Source of the DNA: JANPLD01 sp031426355
Lineage (GTDB): Bacteria; Pseudomonadota; Alphaproteobacteria; Rickettsiales; UBA8987
Length of the DNA stretch: 64,000 bases
Assembly (NCBI GenBank): GCA_031426355.1
Contig: JANPLD010000118.1
Coordinates: forward strand, 1-64,000
Direction of reading: 5' to 3'
Part shown: piece by piece, positions 9,721 to 18,717 of the stretch
Position numbering within the stretch: position 1 is the stretch's first letter
Layout of the letters: each line of letters begins with the position of its first letter
Translations under genes and position numbers: made by a program
Notes under the pieces: generated by a model
Database searches by the model: none
What the model was told of the DNA's origin: nothing
What the model saw: the letters and a program-made list of their open reading frames with translations, nothing else

Positions 9721-11033
9721 TCAACATCACCTAGATTAAGGACAGTTTTCGTATCCTTTATCTTAAGGAATTTTATTAGCACAAGCCCCGGAATTGCTAT
9801 CACTGTACTTATAACAAAGAACCATTCCCAGCTAAGCCCAAGCCCATGTACCGGGTCAACCAAATAACCTGAAGGCGCGTTCGTTACCCACCGCCCTAGC
9901 GACATGAAAGATGTAAGCAGCGCATATTGAGTTGCGGTATACTTACGGTCACATAGTGAACTAAAATAAGCAACGAAGGCTGCCGTTCCCATTGCGGCCG
10001 TCATATTCTCAGCAATTATAACAACCGTTAAAACCGGCAAACTATGTCCAACCATCGCCAACCACGCATAAGTTAAATTCGATAAAGTCTGCAAAATCCC
10101 AAACCACACCAGTGACTTCACTACACCTATTTTATATATAGCCCAGCCACCTATCATCCCGCCAACTATTGTCATCAGGAACCCAAAGAATTTTGTTATC
10201 TCCGCAACTTCCGTTTTAGAAAATCCCATCTGCTGATAAAAAGGATTCAACATTTTACTTAGCAGCGCATCTCCTAATTTATAAAGAACCGCAAACAAAA
10301 TTATTAACACCCAATTGTCATGCTTTTTAATGAACTGTGCAAATGGCTCAACCACATATTTCGCCAGCCATTTCATCAATGATCTTTTATCAAGATTTAT
10401 CTCCGGACGATGCGGCTCACTTGAAAGAAGCGTTGCAGCGATCGGCAATACAAATGTAAGCGCAACGGTTATAAAGGCAGTCTTCCACGAATACTGATCA
10501 GCAATTATAAGCGCCACACCAGTTGAAACCAACATCCCGATCCTATATCCAAGTATTGACATCCCCGCTCCCGGCCCTTGCTTATCCTCACTGAGTAATT
10601 CAACACGTATGGCGTCATAAGCAATATCATATGTTGCCGAAACGAAAGACATCGCGATCGCAATATAAACAACTCCCATGATATTCGCCTGCGGGTCAAC
10701 AAATCCAAGCCTCGCGATCAGGCACGCAATAATCAACTGGCTCACCAGCAACCAGCTTCTTCTCTGCCCCAAGATATTATGGAGGAATTTTATTTTCATA
10801 CCATCAACCAATGGTGACCAGATAAACTTTATCGCAAACGGCAAACCCGCCAAACCGAACAAACCTATATCACGTAAATTCAAGCCCGATTCCGCAAGCT
10901 TAAAAGTATAAGTAATGAATACCAGTGAGAATGGCAGCCCGCTTCCATATCCAAGCGCTGCAATAACAAACATATTTTTGTTAAAATAGAGGTTATATAA
11001 CTCCAGGACTGTTTTTTTTGCTTTATTTAACAC
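9717..11033 (-). CDS. ampG: AmpG-like MFS transporter (probable muropeptide permease)
   Basis: An inner-membrane major-facilitator protein of 438 residues with about twelve hydrophobic segments. Features typical of AmpG are the N-terminal GYGSGLPFSL, AIKFIWSPLVD, and GQRRSWLLVSQ after the second to third helices. AmpG imports anhydro-muropeptides from the periplasm for wall recycling, which suggests this organism makes and recycles peptidoglycan (murD is also in the window). Other sugar or SLC33-like acetyl-CoA transporters share the fold, so the substrate is inferred. Confidence 0.8.
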   Translation of the reverse strand: MLNKAKKTVLELYNLYFNKNMFVIAALGYGSGLPFSLVFITYTFKLAESGLNLRDIGLFGLAGLPFAIKFIWSPLVDGMKIKFLHNILGQRRSWLLVSQLIIACLIARLGFVDPQANIMGVVYIAIAMSFVSATYDIAYDAIRVELLSEDKQGPGAGMSILGYRIGMLVSTGVALIIADQYSWKTAFITVALTFVLPIAATLLSSEPHRPEINLDKRSLMKWLAKYVVEPFAQFIKKHDNWVLIILFAVLYKLGDALLSKMLNPFYQQMGFSKTEVAEITKFFGFLMTIVGGMIGGWAIYKIGVVKSLVWFGILQTLSNLTYAWLAMVGHSLPVLTVVIIAENMTAAMGTAAFVAYFSSLCDRKYTATQYALLTSFMSLGRWVTNAPSGYLVDPVHGLGLSWEWFFVISTVIAIPGLVLIKFLKIKDTKTVLNLGDVD

Positions 11034-11117
11034 TGTTTTACCTATAGTGAATTTTGTAATAACTTACGGTGAGAACAACTATCATCGTATAATCATATCA
11101 TCAAGGAGATAAAATTT

Positions 11118-11597
11118 ATGGCAGATAATAAAGAACAAAATAATCCAGTAGACGAACGCCAGGTTTCGGTGGTCGCGCAATACGTAAAAGATATTTCTTT
11201 TGAAAATCCAAATGCACCTGCAAGCCTTCAGGCGAATGCAGAACGTCCTAACATCAATGTCTCTGTTGATGTTGCTGCAAAAAAATTACCTGATAACGAT
11301 CTTTACGAAGTTGATCTTAAAATCGGCGCTCAGGCAAAACGTAACGATGATGTTTTATTTATCACTGAAGTTACTTATTCAGGAATATTCACCCTCAAAG
11401 CAATCCCTGAAAACGAATTGCAACCGGCACTACTTATATTCTGCCCTACAATGCTTTTCCCATACGCACGCAGAATAGTTTCTGATCTTTCCCGTGATGG
11501 CGGCTTCCCTGCCCTCATGCTTGACCCTATTGATTTCGGCAGGCTCTACATCCAGCGTATCGAGCAGATGAACAAAGAAAATAGCAAAAATAGCTAA
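11118..11597 (+). CDS. secB: Protein-export chaperone SecB
   Basis: SecB holds unfolded preproteins and delivers them to SecA. The 159-residue protein has the family core IGAQAKRNDDVLFITEVTYSG and the CPTMLFPYAR-x-x-SDLSRDGGFP-x-LML-PIDF block. The N-terminus is preceded by a good ribosome-binding site (AAGGAG, 8 bp upstream of ATG). It is monocistronic, divergent from the AmpG-like gene. Confidence 0.96.
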   Translation: MADNKEQNNPVDERQVSVVAQYVKDISFENPNAPASLQANAERPNINVSVDVAAKKLPDNDLYEVDLKIGAQAKRNDDVLFITEVTYSGIFTLKAIPENELQPALLIFCPTMLFPYARRIVSDLSRDGGFPALMLDPIDFGRLYIQRIEQMNKENSKNS

Positions 11598-11631
11598 GTT
11601 ACTTTCAACATTAGTTTAGAGATAGAAATTT

Positions 11632-11671
11632 CTGCTGCTTAAAATAAGTTAAAAAAATTTCTAAGCAGCAG
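11632..11671. terminator. Inverted repeat between secB and the PEBP gene
   Basis: CTGCTGCTTA at 11632-11641 pairs with TAAGCAGCAG at 11662-11671 across a 20-base AT-rich loop. It lies between convergent genes and could end both transcripts, but neither side has a clear U-run. Confidence 0.4.
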
Positions 11672-11689
11672 CCTCTGGAATCTTAAGTA

Positions 11690-12478
11690 TTACTTATTTC
11701 TGGTATAAACACCAACAATCTCAGCCGCTTCAATGGCATTTTCCTTAATGGACTGATACGCTTCTTTAGCGCTGTAATCTTCCTGAAGATCAAGCTTCTT
11801 AACTTTTAGCGCATATACTTTAAAATGGTAGTTATGCACTTTCTCATCATTCCAAGGTGGGCATGGGCCATCCCAGCCAACATGTTCAGGTTTGTTAGCA
11901 TTCGGCATAAAATAAGCATAATCATTTATTCCTGCATTTCCGATACTTGGCTGCGTTTTATCAATACCTTTTCCCGCGCCTTCTTCAATCAGCTTAATAT
12001 CAGTTGGGATATTGATAAGCGCAAAATGGATGAAATCTTGCCTCGGCTGGCTCGCCGGAATTATCTTTCCTTTCTTATTCGCATCTACAAAATCCGTTGG
12101 TACATCTGTATCAACCACAATTACTGCGAAGGATTTTGTTCCATTTGGCATACCATTCCAGAATATCGCCGGGCGAAGATTCTCCCCAGTACCATCTTCC
12201 TTGCCAACACAATAAGCATATTTAGGATCAATTAATTTTCCATCCGCAAGCCCGTCAACTTTTACTGTCAGTATTTCACTTGGGTCTTTCTCTGCAATTT
12301 CCTGCTTCTCTTCTATATTACTTTCCTGAGGTTCTTCCTGCTCGCTGATCACCGGCGTAGATTCAGCCGGGCTTTCCTTAACACCCTCAACTACAGCTTC
12401 ATCAACAGCTATATGCTTGCTTTTGAATATGATCGCCGCAACTATGATTATAGTCAAAAGAACAATGATTTTTTTCAT
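11690..12478 (-). CDS. YbhB/YbcL-family (PEBP-like) protein with N-terminal membrane anchor
   Basis: Residues 1-20 form one hydrophobic segment (signal anchor or signal peptide). Residues about 35-65 are a Glu/Pro/Ser-rich linker, then comes a phosphatidylethanolamine-binding-protein fold. Family landmarks are RPAIFWNGMPNGTKSFAVIVVDTDVP, HFALINIP, GWDGPCPPWNDEKVHNYHFKVYAL. Bacterial members bind small ligands and their role is largely unknown; this one would sit in the periplasm, tethered to the inner membrane. The 262-residue length exceeds the usual 150-190 because of the anchor, the linker and insertions. Confidence 0.85.
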   Translation of the reverse strand: MKKIIVLLTIIIVAAIIFKSKHIAVDEAVVEGVKESPAESTPVISEQEEPQESNIEEKQEIAEKDPSEILTVKVDGLADGKLIDPKYAYCVGKEDGTGENLRPAIFWNGMPNGTKSFAVIVVDTDVPTDFVDANKKGKIIPASQPRQDFIHFALINIPTDIKLIEEGAGKGIDKTQPSIGNAGINDYAYFMPNANKPEHVGWDGPCPPWNDEKVHNYHFKVYALKVKKLDLQEDYSAKEAYQSIKENAIEAAEIVGVYTRNK

Positions 12479-12537
12479 GTATACACCTGATTTGTTAGAC
12501 GGATATTAATCTTATATGAAAAGCCTGCAAATCAAAT

Positions 12538-12795
12538 TTAATTAAAAAATATCCACACAACAAAAACCAAAGCTATCACCACAAAAAATCCAAAATTGAA
12601 TTTTCTCTTTTTGTAGGAAGTATATTCCGAATATCCAAGTCCGCTTCCAACCTTCCCTATCGAAGCCCGGATCCCTTTTGTACCAATATTAATTGCCGAC
12701 CCTTTCTTCCCCAAACTTAAAGACAAACCTGACTTACTCATATTCAACTTCAAGCCTTTAGCTAAAGGTAATATTTTTCGGAACTTTAATGGCAT
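12538..12795 (-). CDS. DUF4236-domain small membrane protein
   Basis: An 85-residue protein starting MPLKFRKILPLAKGLKLNMSKSGLSLSLG, with GSAINIGTKGIRASIGKVGSGLGYS, the recognisable pattern of DUF4236 (N-terminal FRK, LNLSKSG, and glycine-bounded strand repeats). The last 20 residues are one hydrophobic helix, so the domain is membrane tethered. The function of the family is unknown. Confidence 0.8.
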   Translation of the reverse strand: MPLKFRKILPLAKGLKLNMSKSGLSLSLGKKGSAINIGTKGIRASIGKVGSGLGYSEYTSYKKRKFNFGFFVVIALVFVVWIFFN

Positions 12796-12844
12796 GACTT
12801 TTTATATAATTTATTTGAACCTTATATAGACTATATAACTTAAT

Positions 12845-14071
12845 TCAAAATGCTTTCGTGGGAACCTTTGTACCAGGAGACTTATTTTCCAGATTATAAT
12901 TGTAATTTAAGTTACCAATTTGCCTGAGTGATAATGCTGTTTTTTGTATCTTGCTTATATCTTCGAGTGAAAGGTCTCCATCATTTCCAAATTGCTTCAT
13001 TAAATTATCCATAACTTTCTGGATGGTTTTCTCTTCTTCCACATTTACGTTAGTGAAATCCTCATTATTAACTTGATCGGCCCATCGCTTCCTTTGCAAT
13101 TTCAGCAATTGCTCATTTGCATTGAAACAATTTTCAACTGGTGGCGCATCAAGTGTTTTAACACAGATCAGATCCTCAGGGCTAAATATCTCCGATACAT
13201 CAAGTGAATAATTTTCAATAATAATTTTTGCCTCCTCTGGCGTGGTCTCCCCGGTAAAATCAGGCATAACCAGCTCATCAAGTATAACACCATTCTTATT
13301 GGCAACAACCTGACGTATCTCTGGCAATTTATAGCCTATTGATATAGCCGATCTATAATTTTCAATATACCCGGTATAAGTTACCGCGCTGAAAGGCTTC
13401 TCACCATACTGCATTGCTATATTTTCCAGATTGGCTTGCCCTCTATCATATCTAGCCTGACCGAAAATTCCCAAGCATACCTCTGCAAACCCGTGAAGTT
13501 CACTCCTGATTTCCACAGGTATATTAGAATTTGTATAGATATTATATGCGCTGGTTCCTGAACCAAGGTCATATTCCGTTATTATATTTTCCTTAAGGTC
13601 CTGAAATTTATTATACCATTCTTTATGATAATATTGCCCGCCGTTTATAGTAACTGGTTGATTTGCCACCAGCAGGTAACTGATAAAATCTGCTGCATGT
13701 GCAACCTCATGGGCATTCAGGCCATTTTTTGTATATACCTGTATCTGGTTTTTTGAACTTATCCCATAATCCAGTGATTCATTTTCTCTTAACTTTACAG
13801 AAAGAACAAACTCCGTACCGGGCGAAAACGTCTTACCACTCTCAGGCCCGGTATGAAGATTGATTTTCTTACGCAATATAGGCTTTCCCGTATCCGCATC
13901 AATTATTACCCTAAACTTTGCAAGCTTTTCTATATGCAATTTATATTGCGGGATATTTTTCATATTCCACATCATTACATCTTTATTATAAGCTCTTTCT
14001 GAAAGGTCTTCTATGTCTTCAAAATTGAAAACCGTTTTCAGCAATTCACTATCTGTTATCGGATCAGGCAT
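12845..14071 (-). CDS. Unknown protein with an HEVAH zinc-protease-like motif
   Basis: A 408-residue protein of no recognised family. Residues 121-125 read HEVAH, followed by AADFISYLL, the arrangement expected for the zinc-binding helix of a gluzincin or metzincin metallopeptidase. A third ligand cannot be assigned by eye (candidates are the Glu residues in REL-HGFAEV or EVCLGIF about 60-80 residues later). There is no signal peptide. The region before the motif contains a beta-rich segment (FRVIIDADTGKPI, GTEFVLSVKL). Unlike many accessory genes here it has no clear CtrA box, though TATACT lies upstream. It sits between DUF4236 and gatA on the same strand. Confidence 0.7.
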   Translation of the reverse strand: MPDPITDSELLKTVFNFEDIEDLSERAYNKDVMMWNMKNIPQYKLHIEKLAKFRVIIDADTGKPILRKKINLHTGPESGKTFSPGTEFVLSVKLRENESLDYGISSKNQIQVYTKNGLNAHEVAHAADFISYLLVANQPVTINGGQYYHKEWYNKFQDLKENIITEYDLGSGTSAYNIYTNSNIPVEIRSELHGFAEVCLGIFGQARYDRGQANLENIAMQYGEKPFSAVTYTGYIENYRSAISIGYKLPEIRQVVANKNGVILDELVMPDFTGETTPEEAKIIIENYSLDVSEIFSPEDLICVKTLDAPPVENCFNANEQLLKLQRKRWADQVNNEDFTNVNVEEEKTIQKVMDNLMKQFGNDGDLSLEDISKIQKTALSLRQIGNLNYNYNLENKSPGTKVPTKAF

Positions 14072-14162
14072 ATGAAACTCAAATGATACTCAGTATATCA
14101 TAAATTACATTCATTTTCAAATGCTTACTACTAGAAATTAATCCAATCTACAGATAAAATCA

Positions 14163-15638
14163 TTAAAGGCTAAGCCCTTTAAAACCGCTACTCTGCTCAA
14201 TAGCATAAGCCACATCAAAACATGTTTGCTCATCCCACGGCTTTGCAAGTATCTGCAAGCCAAGAGGCAAGCCATTATGGTCAATACCAGCCGGAACTGC
14301 TATCCCCGGTATTCCGGCAAGTGATGCTGGAATTGTGAATACGTCATTTAAAAACATTTTAACCGGATCATCTTGGTTCTCACCAATTTCAAACGCAGAA
14401 GATGGAGCCGTTGGAGTTAACAACGCATCAACCTGCTTAAACGCATTCTCAAAATCACGAGCGATCAAAGTACGTACCCTTTGCGCCTTGATATAATAAG
14501 CGTCATAATATCCCGCGGAAAGAACATAAGTCCCTATCATTATTCTGCGCTTCACCTCATCACCAAAAGCTTCCGCTCTAGTTTTTTCATACATCTCATC
14601 AAGAGTAGAGAATTTCTCAGAAGTTCTATGGCCATATCTTACGCCGTCATATCTCGCCAAATTCGAAGATGCCTCAGCTGGCGCAATAGTATAATAAACC
14701 GGCAACGCAAATTTAGTATGCGGCAATGATACTTCAATAATTTCCGCGCCGCGCGCCTTTAGCATTTCCGCACCTTTATTCCATATATCCTTAATCTCAT
14801 CAGGCATACCATCAACATTATATTCTTTAGGAATTCCTATCTTTTTTCCTTTAAGATCAGCAGTAATATTTGAATACCAGTCAGGCACTTTCATATCTAC
14901 CGAAGTAGAATCATTCTCATCAAACCCCGCAATCGCCTGTTGAACAAGCGCCGTATCTTTAACGGTTTTACATATCGGCCCCGCCTGATCAAGTGAACTT
15001 GCGAATGCCACCACACCCCAGCGTGAACATCTGCCATATGTTGGCTTCATACCAACCAGCCCGCAAAATGCTGCCGGTTGACGAATTGAACCACCAGTGT
15101 CAGTACCAAGTGAAATAACCGAACTATCTTCCGCAACCGAAGCCGCAGAACCACCTGAAGAACCACCCGGCACAAGCTGCGCATCAGGTTTATTCTTATT
15201 TTTCCACGGATTGATCACATTACCAAAAGCACTAGTGATATTCGCAGAACCCATTGCGAACTGGTCAAGGTTGGTCTTACCGATCATCACCGCACCCTGC
15301 CCGAATAACCTCTGCGTAACTTTAGATTCATATTGCGGAATAAAATTTTCCAGCATTTTTGAAGCCGCCGTTGAACGCACACCTTTAGTACAGAATAGAT
15401 CTTTCACCGCCACTGGCACACCCTCAAGCAAGCGTAATTCTTCACCTTTCGCTATCCTCGCATCCACCGCCTTAGCCTGCTCAAGCGCCACTTCAGGCGT
15501 TAGAGTTATATATGAATTAGATTTCGGATTACTTGCCGCAGCAGCATCAATATAGCTTTTCGCCACTTCAACCGCGTTGAATTTCTTGGCTTTTAAGCCT
15601 TCTTTAACTTTTTCTGCTGTTAATTTGTTCAAACTCAT
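14163..15638 (-). CDS. gatA: Aspartyl/glutamyl-tRNA amidotransferase subunit A
   Basis: The amidase subunit of GatCAB converts Glu-tRNA(Gln), and often Asp-tRNA(Asn), to the amidated forms. The amidase-signature triad is visible: Lys79 (AVKDLF), Ser160 (PGGSSGGSAA) and Ser184 (DTGGSIRQPA), with the usual 24-residue gap between the serines. At 491 residues the length is typical. Its usual partner gatC lies 1.2 kb upstream on the same strand, but an opposite-strand gene separates them. gatB is not in the window. Confidence 0.97.
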   Translation of the reverse strand: MSLNKLTAEKVKEGLKAKKFNAVEVAKSYIDAAAASNPKSNSYITLTPEVALEQAKAVDARIAKGEELRLLEGVPVAVKDLFCTKGVRSTAASKMLENFIPQYESKVTQRLFGQGAVMIGKTNLDQFAMGSANITSAFGNVINPWKNKNKPDAQLVPGGSSGGSAASVAEDSSVISLGTDTGGSIRQPAAFCGLVGMKPTYGRCSRWGVVAFASSLDQAGPICKTVKDTALVQQAIAGFDENDSTSVDMKVPDWYSNITADLKGKKIGIPKEYNVDGMPDEIKDIWNKGAEMLKARGAEIIEVSLPHTKFALPVYYTIAPAEASSNLARYDGVRYGHRTSEKFSTLDEMYEKTRAEAFGDEVKRRIMIGTYVLSAGYYDAYYIKAQRVRTLIARDFENAFKQVDALLTPTAPSSAFEIGENQDDPVKMFLNDVFTIPASLAGIPGIAVPAGIDHNGLPLGLQILAKPWDEQTCFDVAYAIEQSSGFKGLSL

Positions 15639-15710
15639 GATTTTCCTATAATTTCAGAATGTTAACTCAATTAAGGCAAATTACAGAAACCTTCAAGTTT
15701 TTTGTTTCTG

Positions 15711-15742
15711 TTAAGGGTTTATTAAGGGTTATATGCTAGAAT
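15711..15742 (+). promoter_or_regulatory. CtrA-type promoter inside the gatC-gatA interval
   Basis: TTAA at 15711-15714 and 15722-15725 (spacer GGGTTTA), 11 bp, then TAGAAT at 15737-15742, 26 bp before the GTG start of the inserted gene. Confidence 0.72.
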
Positions 15743-15768
15743 TATTGTTATAATCAAAGACAACTTAA

Positions 15769-16803
15769 GTGACTAATAAAACTGAACATTTGGATAATCT
15801 TGAAAAACTAAACACCATTTTCAATCGGGTATTTAGAACCCACGAAGACGAGAGCGGTCTATATTACGTTACAATGGCACGTTTTGTTGTGCCACAAGGA
15901 TTATGGGCCATTGATGAAGCCAAAAACAAATTTACATCATTAAACCCACCAAGTGATTATGAGACGGCTGCAAATTATGGATTTTTAATAAGATTAAATA
16001 TTGATGAACAAAAAAACGGCCTATTGAAAACTATTTTCAATGATAACCAAGTAACAACCTATCCATTTGTCGACTGTGAAACATATCCAAACTGTTACAA
16101 TGGCGGGATGGCTTTACCTGTTGAACTTATTAATAAAACCGGTTTAGAAACCGCTTATCAAAGAACGCTTTTAGAAAAACAGCAAAACACTTTTAAGCCA
16201 ATAGAATGGCAATATAATATTGATAAGCAAGTTGATCCAAAAGAAATAGAAAAAATTCCTGAATATATAAAACAATGGGAAACAAAAATTTATCAGTTTA
16301 GATCAAAAGCCATTACTGATGGGTTTTACACAATTGATCCAGATACTGGAAAGGGATATTTATCTGTTTCAAAAGATAAAGCCAAACCGCAAGATGCTGT
16401 TAAGGATTTAATTTCTAAGTTTCTATCTGGCAACGAAGAAATTAAACAGGTTGAAATAAAAATTTCAGAGATGCTAGAGTACGGAAAAAATAAAATTGAA
16501 ATGCATCAGGAATTTCCAAGGGAATTTATCAAATCCTTTACAAAAGATCGGCTTCAAAAAGTAACTGATAGCCTTATAGAAGTTTACAAACTGGTCTCAT
16601 CAAAAGAAAAACCAGAAGCTGCAACCTATCAGGAACAACTTAAGAAAGCAGTTAACGATTTCACTGGAACTGTTAAAGAAGCAGGTAAAATGGTTTTTAA
16701 ATCAAATACTGTAAAACAGCTAGATACCTATGCAAAAGAAATCACTGAAGCTTTAAATATAAATTTAGGCCAAAAAGGAAACGATAGGGCTCTTTATAAT
16801 TAG
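15769..16803 (+). CDS. Unknown lineage-specific protein inserted between gatC and gatA
   Basis: A 344-residue protein with GTG start and no recognised family. The N-terminal half is mixed alpha/beta with several aromatic residues (GLYYVTMARFVVPQGLW) and a cluster FVDCETYPNCYNGG at about 104-117. From about residue 215 on it is Lys/Glu-rich and predicted helical (LISKFLSGNEEIKQVEIKISEML and onward). There is no signal peptide or membrane segment. It runs opposite to gatC and gatA, its stop is 9 bp from the gatC stop, and it has its own CtrA-type promoter, so it looks like a later insertion into the operon. Confidence 0.75.
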   Translation: MTNKTEHLDNLEKLNTIFNRVFRTHEDESGLYYVTMARFVVPQGLWAIDEAKNKFTSLNPPSDYETAANYGFLIRLNIDEQKNGLLKTIFNDNQVTTYPFVDCETYPNCYNGGMALPVELINKTGLETAYQRTLLEKQQNTFKPIEWQYNIDKQVDPKEIEKIPEYIKQWETKIYQFRSKAITDGFYTIDPDTGKGYLSVSKDKAKPQDAVKDLISKFLSGNEEIKQVEIKISEMLEYGKNKIEMHQEFPREFIKSFTKDRLQKVTDSLIEVYKLVSSKEKPEAATYQEQLKKAVNDFTGTVKEAGKMVFKSNTVKQLDTYAKEITEALNINLGQKGNDRALYN

Positions 16804-16812
16804 TTTTTTTCT

Positions 16813-17112
16813 TTATCCGTTATCTACCACTTTAGGCACCACAAAACAGCCAAATTGGGATTTAGGGGCATTTTTCAACACCTCATCACGCATGCTACCA
16901 TCCTTAACCTCGTCCTTTTCCCTTGTGCGGAGCGTATAACCACCCACACCCGCCATTTCCGGCACGCCATCAGTGTTAACATTATTAAGGTCATCTATCA
17001 TATGGAATATATTACCAAGATCCTTGGTAAATTTCTCAACCTCCCCTGCGCGAAGCTCAATACGAGCTAGTTTTGCCACTTTAACCACATCTTTTGCCGC
17101 TATGCTTGTCAT
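16813..17112 (-). CDS. gatC: Aspartyl/glutamyl-tRNA amidotransferase subunit C
   Basis: The small structural subunit of GatCAB, 99 residues. The pattern VAKLARIEL, KFTKDLGNIFHMIDDLNNVNTDGVPEM and TLRTREKDEV matches the family closely. It is separated from gatA by the opposite-strand gene at 15769-16803. Confidence 0.93.
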   Translation of the reverse strand: MTSIAAKDVVKVAKLARIELRAGEVEKFTKDLGNIFHMIDDLNNVNTDGVPEMAGVGGYTLRTREKDEVKDGSMRDEVLKNAPKSQFGCFVVPKVVDNG

Positions 17113-17247
17113 AATTATTTACTTCTAATTTTCTTATCTTTTTAACCCCTGCTAAAAAAAAATCAATTCTATGTTGCAGAAATGTCATTCTTGCTGTATG
17201 TTCCCAAAAAATGATTCATAGCTGAAACAGGCTTTAAGGGGGTTTTT

Positions 17248-17514
17248 ATGTATCCAAATATCATTCAGGATTTCACCAATAACCATCCCGAATTTAAATT
17301 CAAGATACATTACCTAAAATATACTAACAAAGATATTTCTAAAATCTATTCCGAATCAAAACTTATTGAAAAGGAAATAAACTACACTGAGAATTATATT
17401 GAAAATAGTAATTATGTTGAACGCCTCAAAGCAAGGCTAACTGAGCTAAGCGAAAACTTAAATACCTTAAGCATCAATAAAACTTTACAAAAATCGCACG
17501 TAACATTACTATAA
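17248..17514 (+). CDS. Small unknown charged protein
   Basis: Eighty-eight residues, predicted mostly helical (KLIEKEINYTENYIENSNYVERLKARLTELSENL), with no signal peptide or recognisable motif. A strong ribosome-binding sequence (AAGGGGG) lies 7 bp before the ATG. A degenerate CtrA-like sequence (TTAA-N7-TAAA, 17142-17156) is upstream but has no good -10. It is convergent with the gene at 17521 with a 6 bp gap. Confidence 0.55.
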   Translation: MYPNIIQDFTNNHPEFKFKIHYLKYTNKDISKIYSESKLIEKEINYTENYIENSNYVERLKARLTELSENLNTLSINKTLQKSHVTLL

Positions 17515-17520
17515 TTGTTT

Positions 17521-17841
17521 CTAGAATTTATATCCAAGCCCGAGCAATACCGCTGGAGACATTCCATTCTTTGCTTCAGTACGTGTAGCTTCCACAGTAT
17601 TTAATGAAGCCTTTTCAATTTGGTCATCATTACGTTTGAAGCCCATATCCATACCGATGGTCCAGCCATCATTGATCACATATCCTAAATTAGCCCCCAC
17701 TGCTTTAGAACCTGCGCCGGCTGTTAGATAAGCATTATCAATTAGCTCTTTACTGCTTAATAATTTAATATTTTCTGCAGAAGCGCCGGATACATTTATA
17801 AATGTCATCACAGCTGCCAAGATTAAAAAAGACTTTTTCAT
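17521..17841 (-). CDS. Small secreted or outer-membrane protein
   Basis: A 106-residue protein with a clear signal peptide (MKKSFLILAAVMTFINVSGASAEN, cleavage probably after ASA). The mature part is Gly-rich with strand-like segments (AYLTAGAGSKAVGANLGYVI, WTIGMDMGF, SPAVLLGLGYKF) and ends in Phe, the usual outer-membrane beta-barrel terminal signal. At about 83 mature residues it is very short for a barrel and may be the remnant of an OmpA/opacity-type porin. It follows adk on the same strand with a 185 bp gap. Confidence 0.65.
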   Translation of the reverse strand: MKKSFLILAAVMTFINVSGASAENIKLLSSKELIDNAYLTAGAGSKAVGANLGYVINDGWTIGMDMGFKRNDDQIEKASLNTVEATRTEAKNGMSPAVLLGLGYKF

Positions 17842-18026
17842 AATTCCCCCAAATTATCTAATAATACAGGTTTTACCCTGTTCCCTGAAATATTATTACA
17901 TGATGAGGCCTTTGGTTGCCAGAAAAATCAACCTAGTGTTGCACGATAACTATTCAGATTAAACCTGAATTATTTAAAATATTTATGAAAGTTTTAAGTG
18001 TAATTGCTGGAAACCCACCGCGGATA

Positions 18027-18635
18027 CTAGGCAATAGCGCGGTTTCCCTCGTCTGAGACCAGTTTTTTGATCTTATCGGTTACCGCATCAATTGACTTGG
18101 TTCCGTCAATCTCAGCATGGAGGTTCTTCTTTTTATAGTATGGCAGAACAGGCGCCGTCTGCTCCCAGTACGTTTTCAAGCGCTTGGTAAACACTTCCGG
18201 GTTATCATCAGGACGCGGCTCCTCACCTTTGGCAAGCGCCTCATTTTTTCTCTGTTCGCTTCTGCTTTTCAGTGCTTCATCAGGAACTTTTATCTCAATG
18301 ACTATATCAATTTTCTTATGCTGCTCAGAAAGCATTTTATCCAGAGCCTCTGCCTGCGCAACTGTACGCGGGAAACCATCCAGCATGAAACCCTGCTTAC
18401 AATCCGCATGCGATATCCTGTCAGCTATCATTCCAATGATTATATCATCAGAAACCAAACCACCTTCTTTCATTATTACTTCTGCCTTTTGCCCAAGCTC
18501 AGTTTTTTCAGCCACTGCCGCGCGAAGCATGTCTCCCGTAGAAAGCTGTGGAATTCCCAATATTCCCTTCAGTATGTTTGCCTGCGTTCCCTTACCTGCT
18601 CCCGGTGGTCCAAATAAAATAATATTCTTTGTCAT
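18027..18635 (-). CDS. adk: Adenylate kinase
   Basis: It interconverts ATP plus AMP and two ADP. The P-loop GPPGAGKGT is at 9-17, the AMP-binding LSTGDMLR and DGFPRT segments follow, and the lid region has ARSEQRK-like RSEQRKNEALAKGEEPRPDDN, then KTYWEQTAPVLPYY. At 202 residues it is normal. It follows secY as in the spc operon of most bacteria, but rpsM, rpsK, rpoA and rplQ do not follow it. Confidence 0.96.
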   Translation of the reverse strand: MTKNIILFGPPGAGKGTQANILKGILGIPQLSTGDMLRAAVAEKTELGQKAEVIMKEGGLVSDDIIIGMIADRISHADCKQGFMLDGFPRTVAQAEALDKMLSEQHKKIDIVIEIKVPDEALKSRSEQRKNEALAKGEEPRPDDNPEVFTKRLKTYWEQTAPVLPYYKKKNLHAEIDGTKSIDAVTDKIKKLVSDEGNRAIA

Positions 18636-18654
18636 TCGATAATAGTTAGTTAAA

Positions 18655-18713
18655 AGTTTGAGATCTGAAGCTGAAAGAAGTTATAATAATCTTCAAACTT
18701 CCAACTTCAAACT
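18655..18713. repeat. Imperfect inverted repeat between secY and adk
   Basis: A left arm beginning AGTTTGAGATCTGAAG (18655 on) and a right arm CTTCCAACTTCAAACT (ending 18713) form an imperfect hairpin. The same words, AACTTC, CTTCAAACT and CTTCCAACTTC, recur at the 3' end of folD (about 55217-55240) and inside hda (about 47568-47607), so this is a dispersed repeat rather than a simple terminator. Confidence 0.5.
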
Positions 18714-18717
18714 AAAT

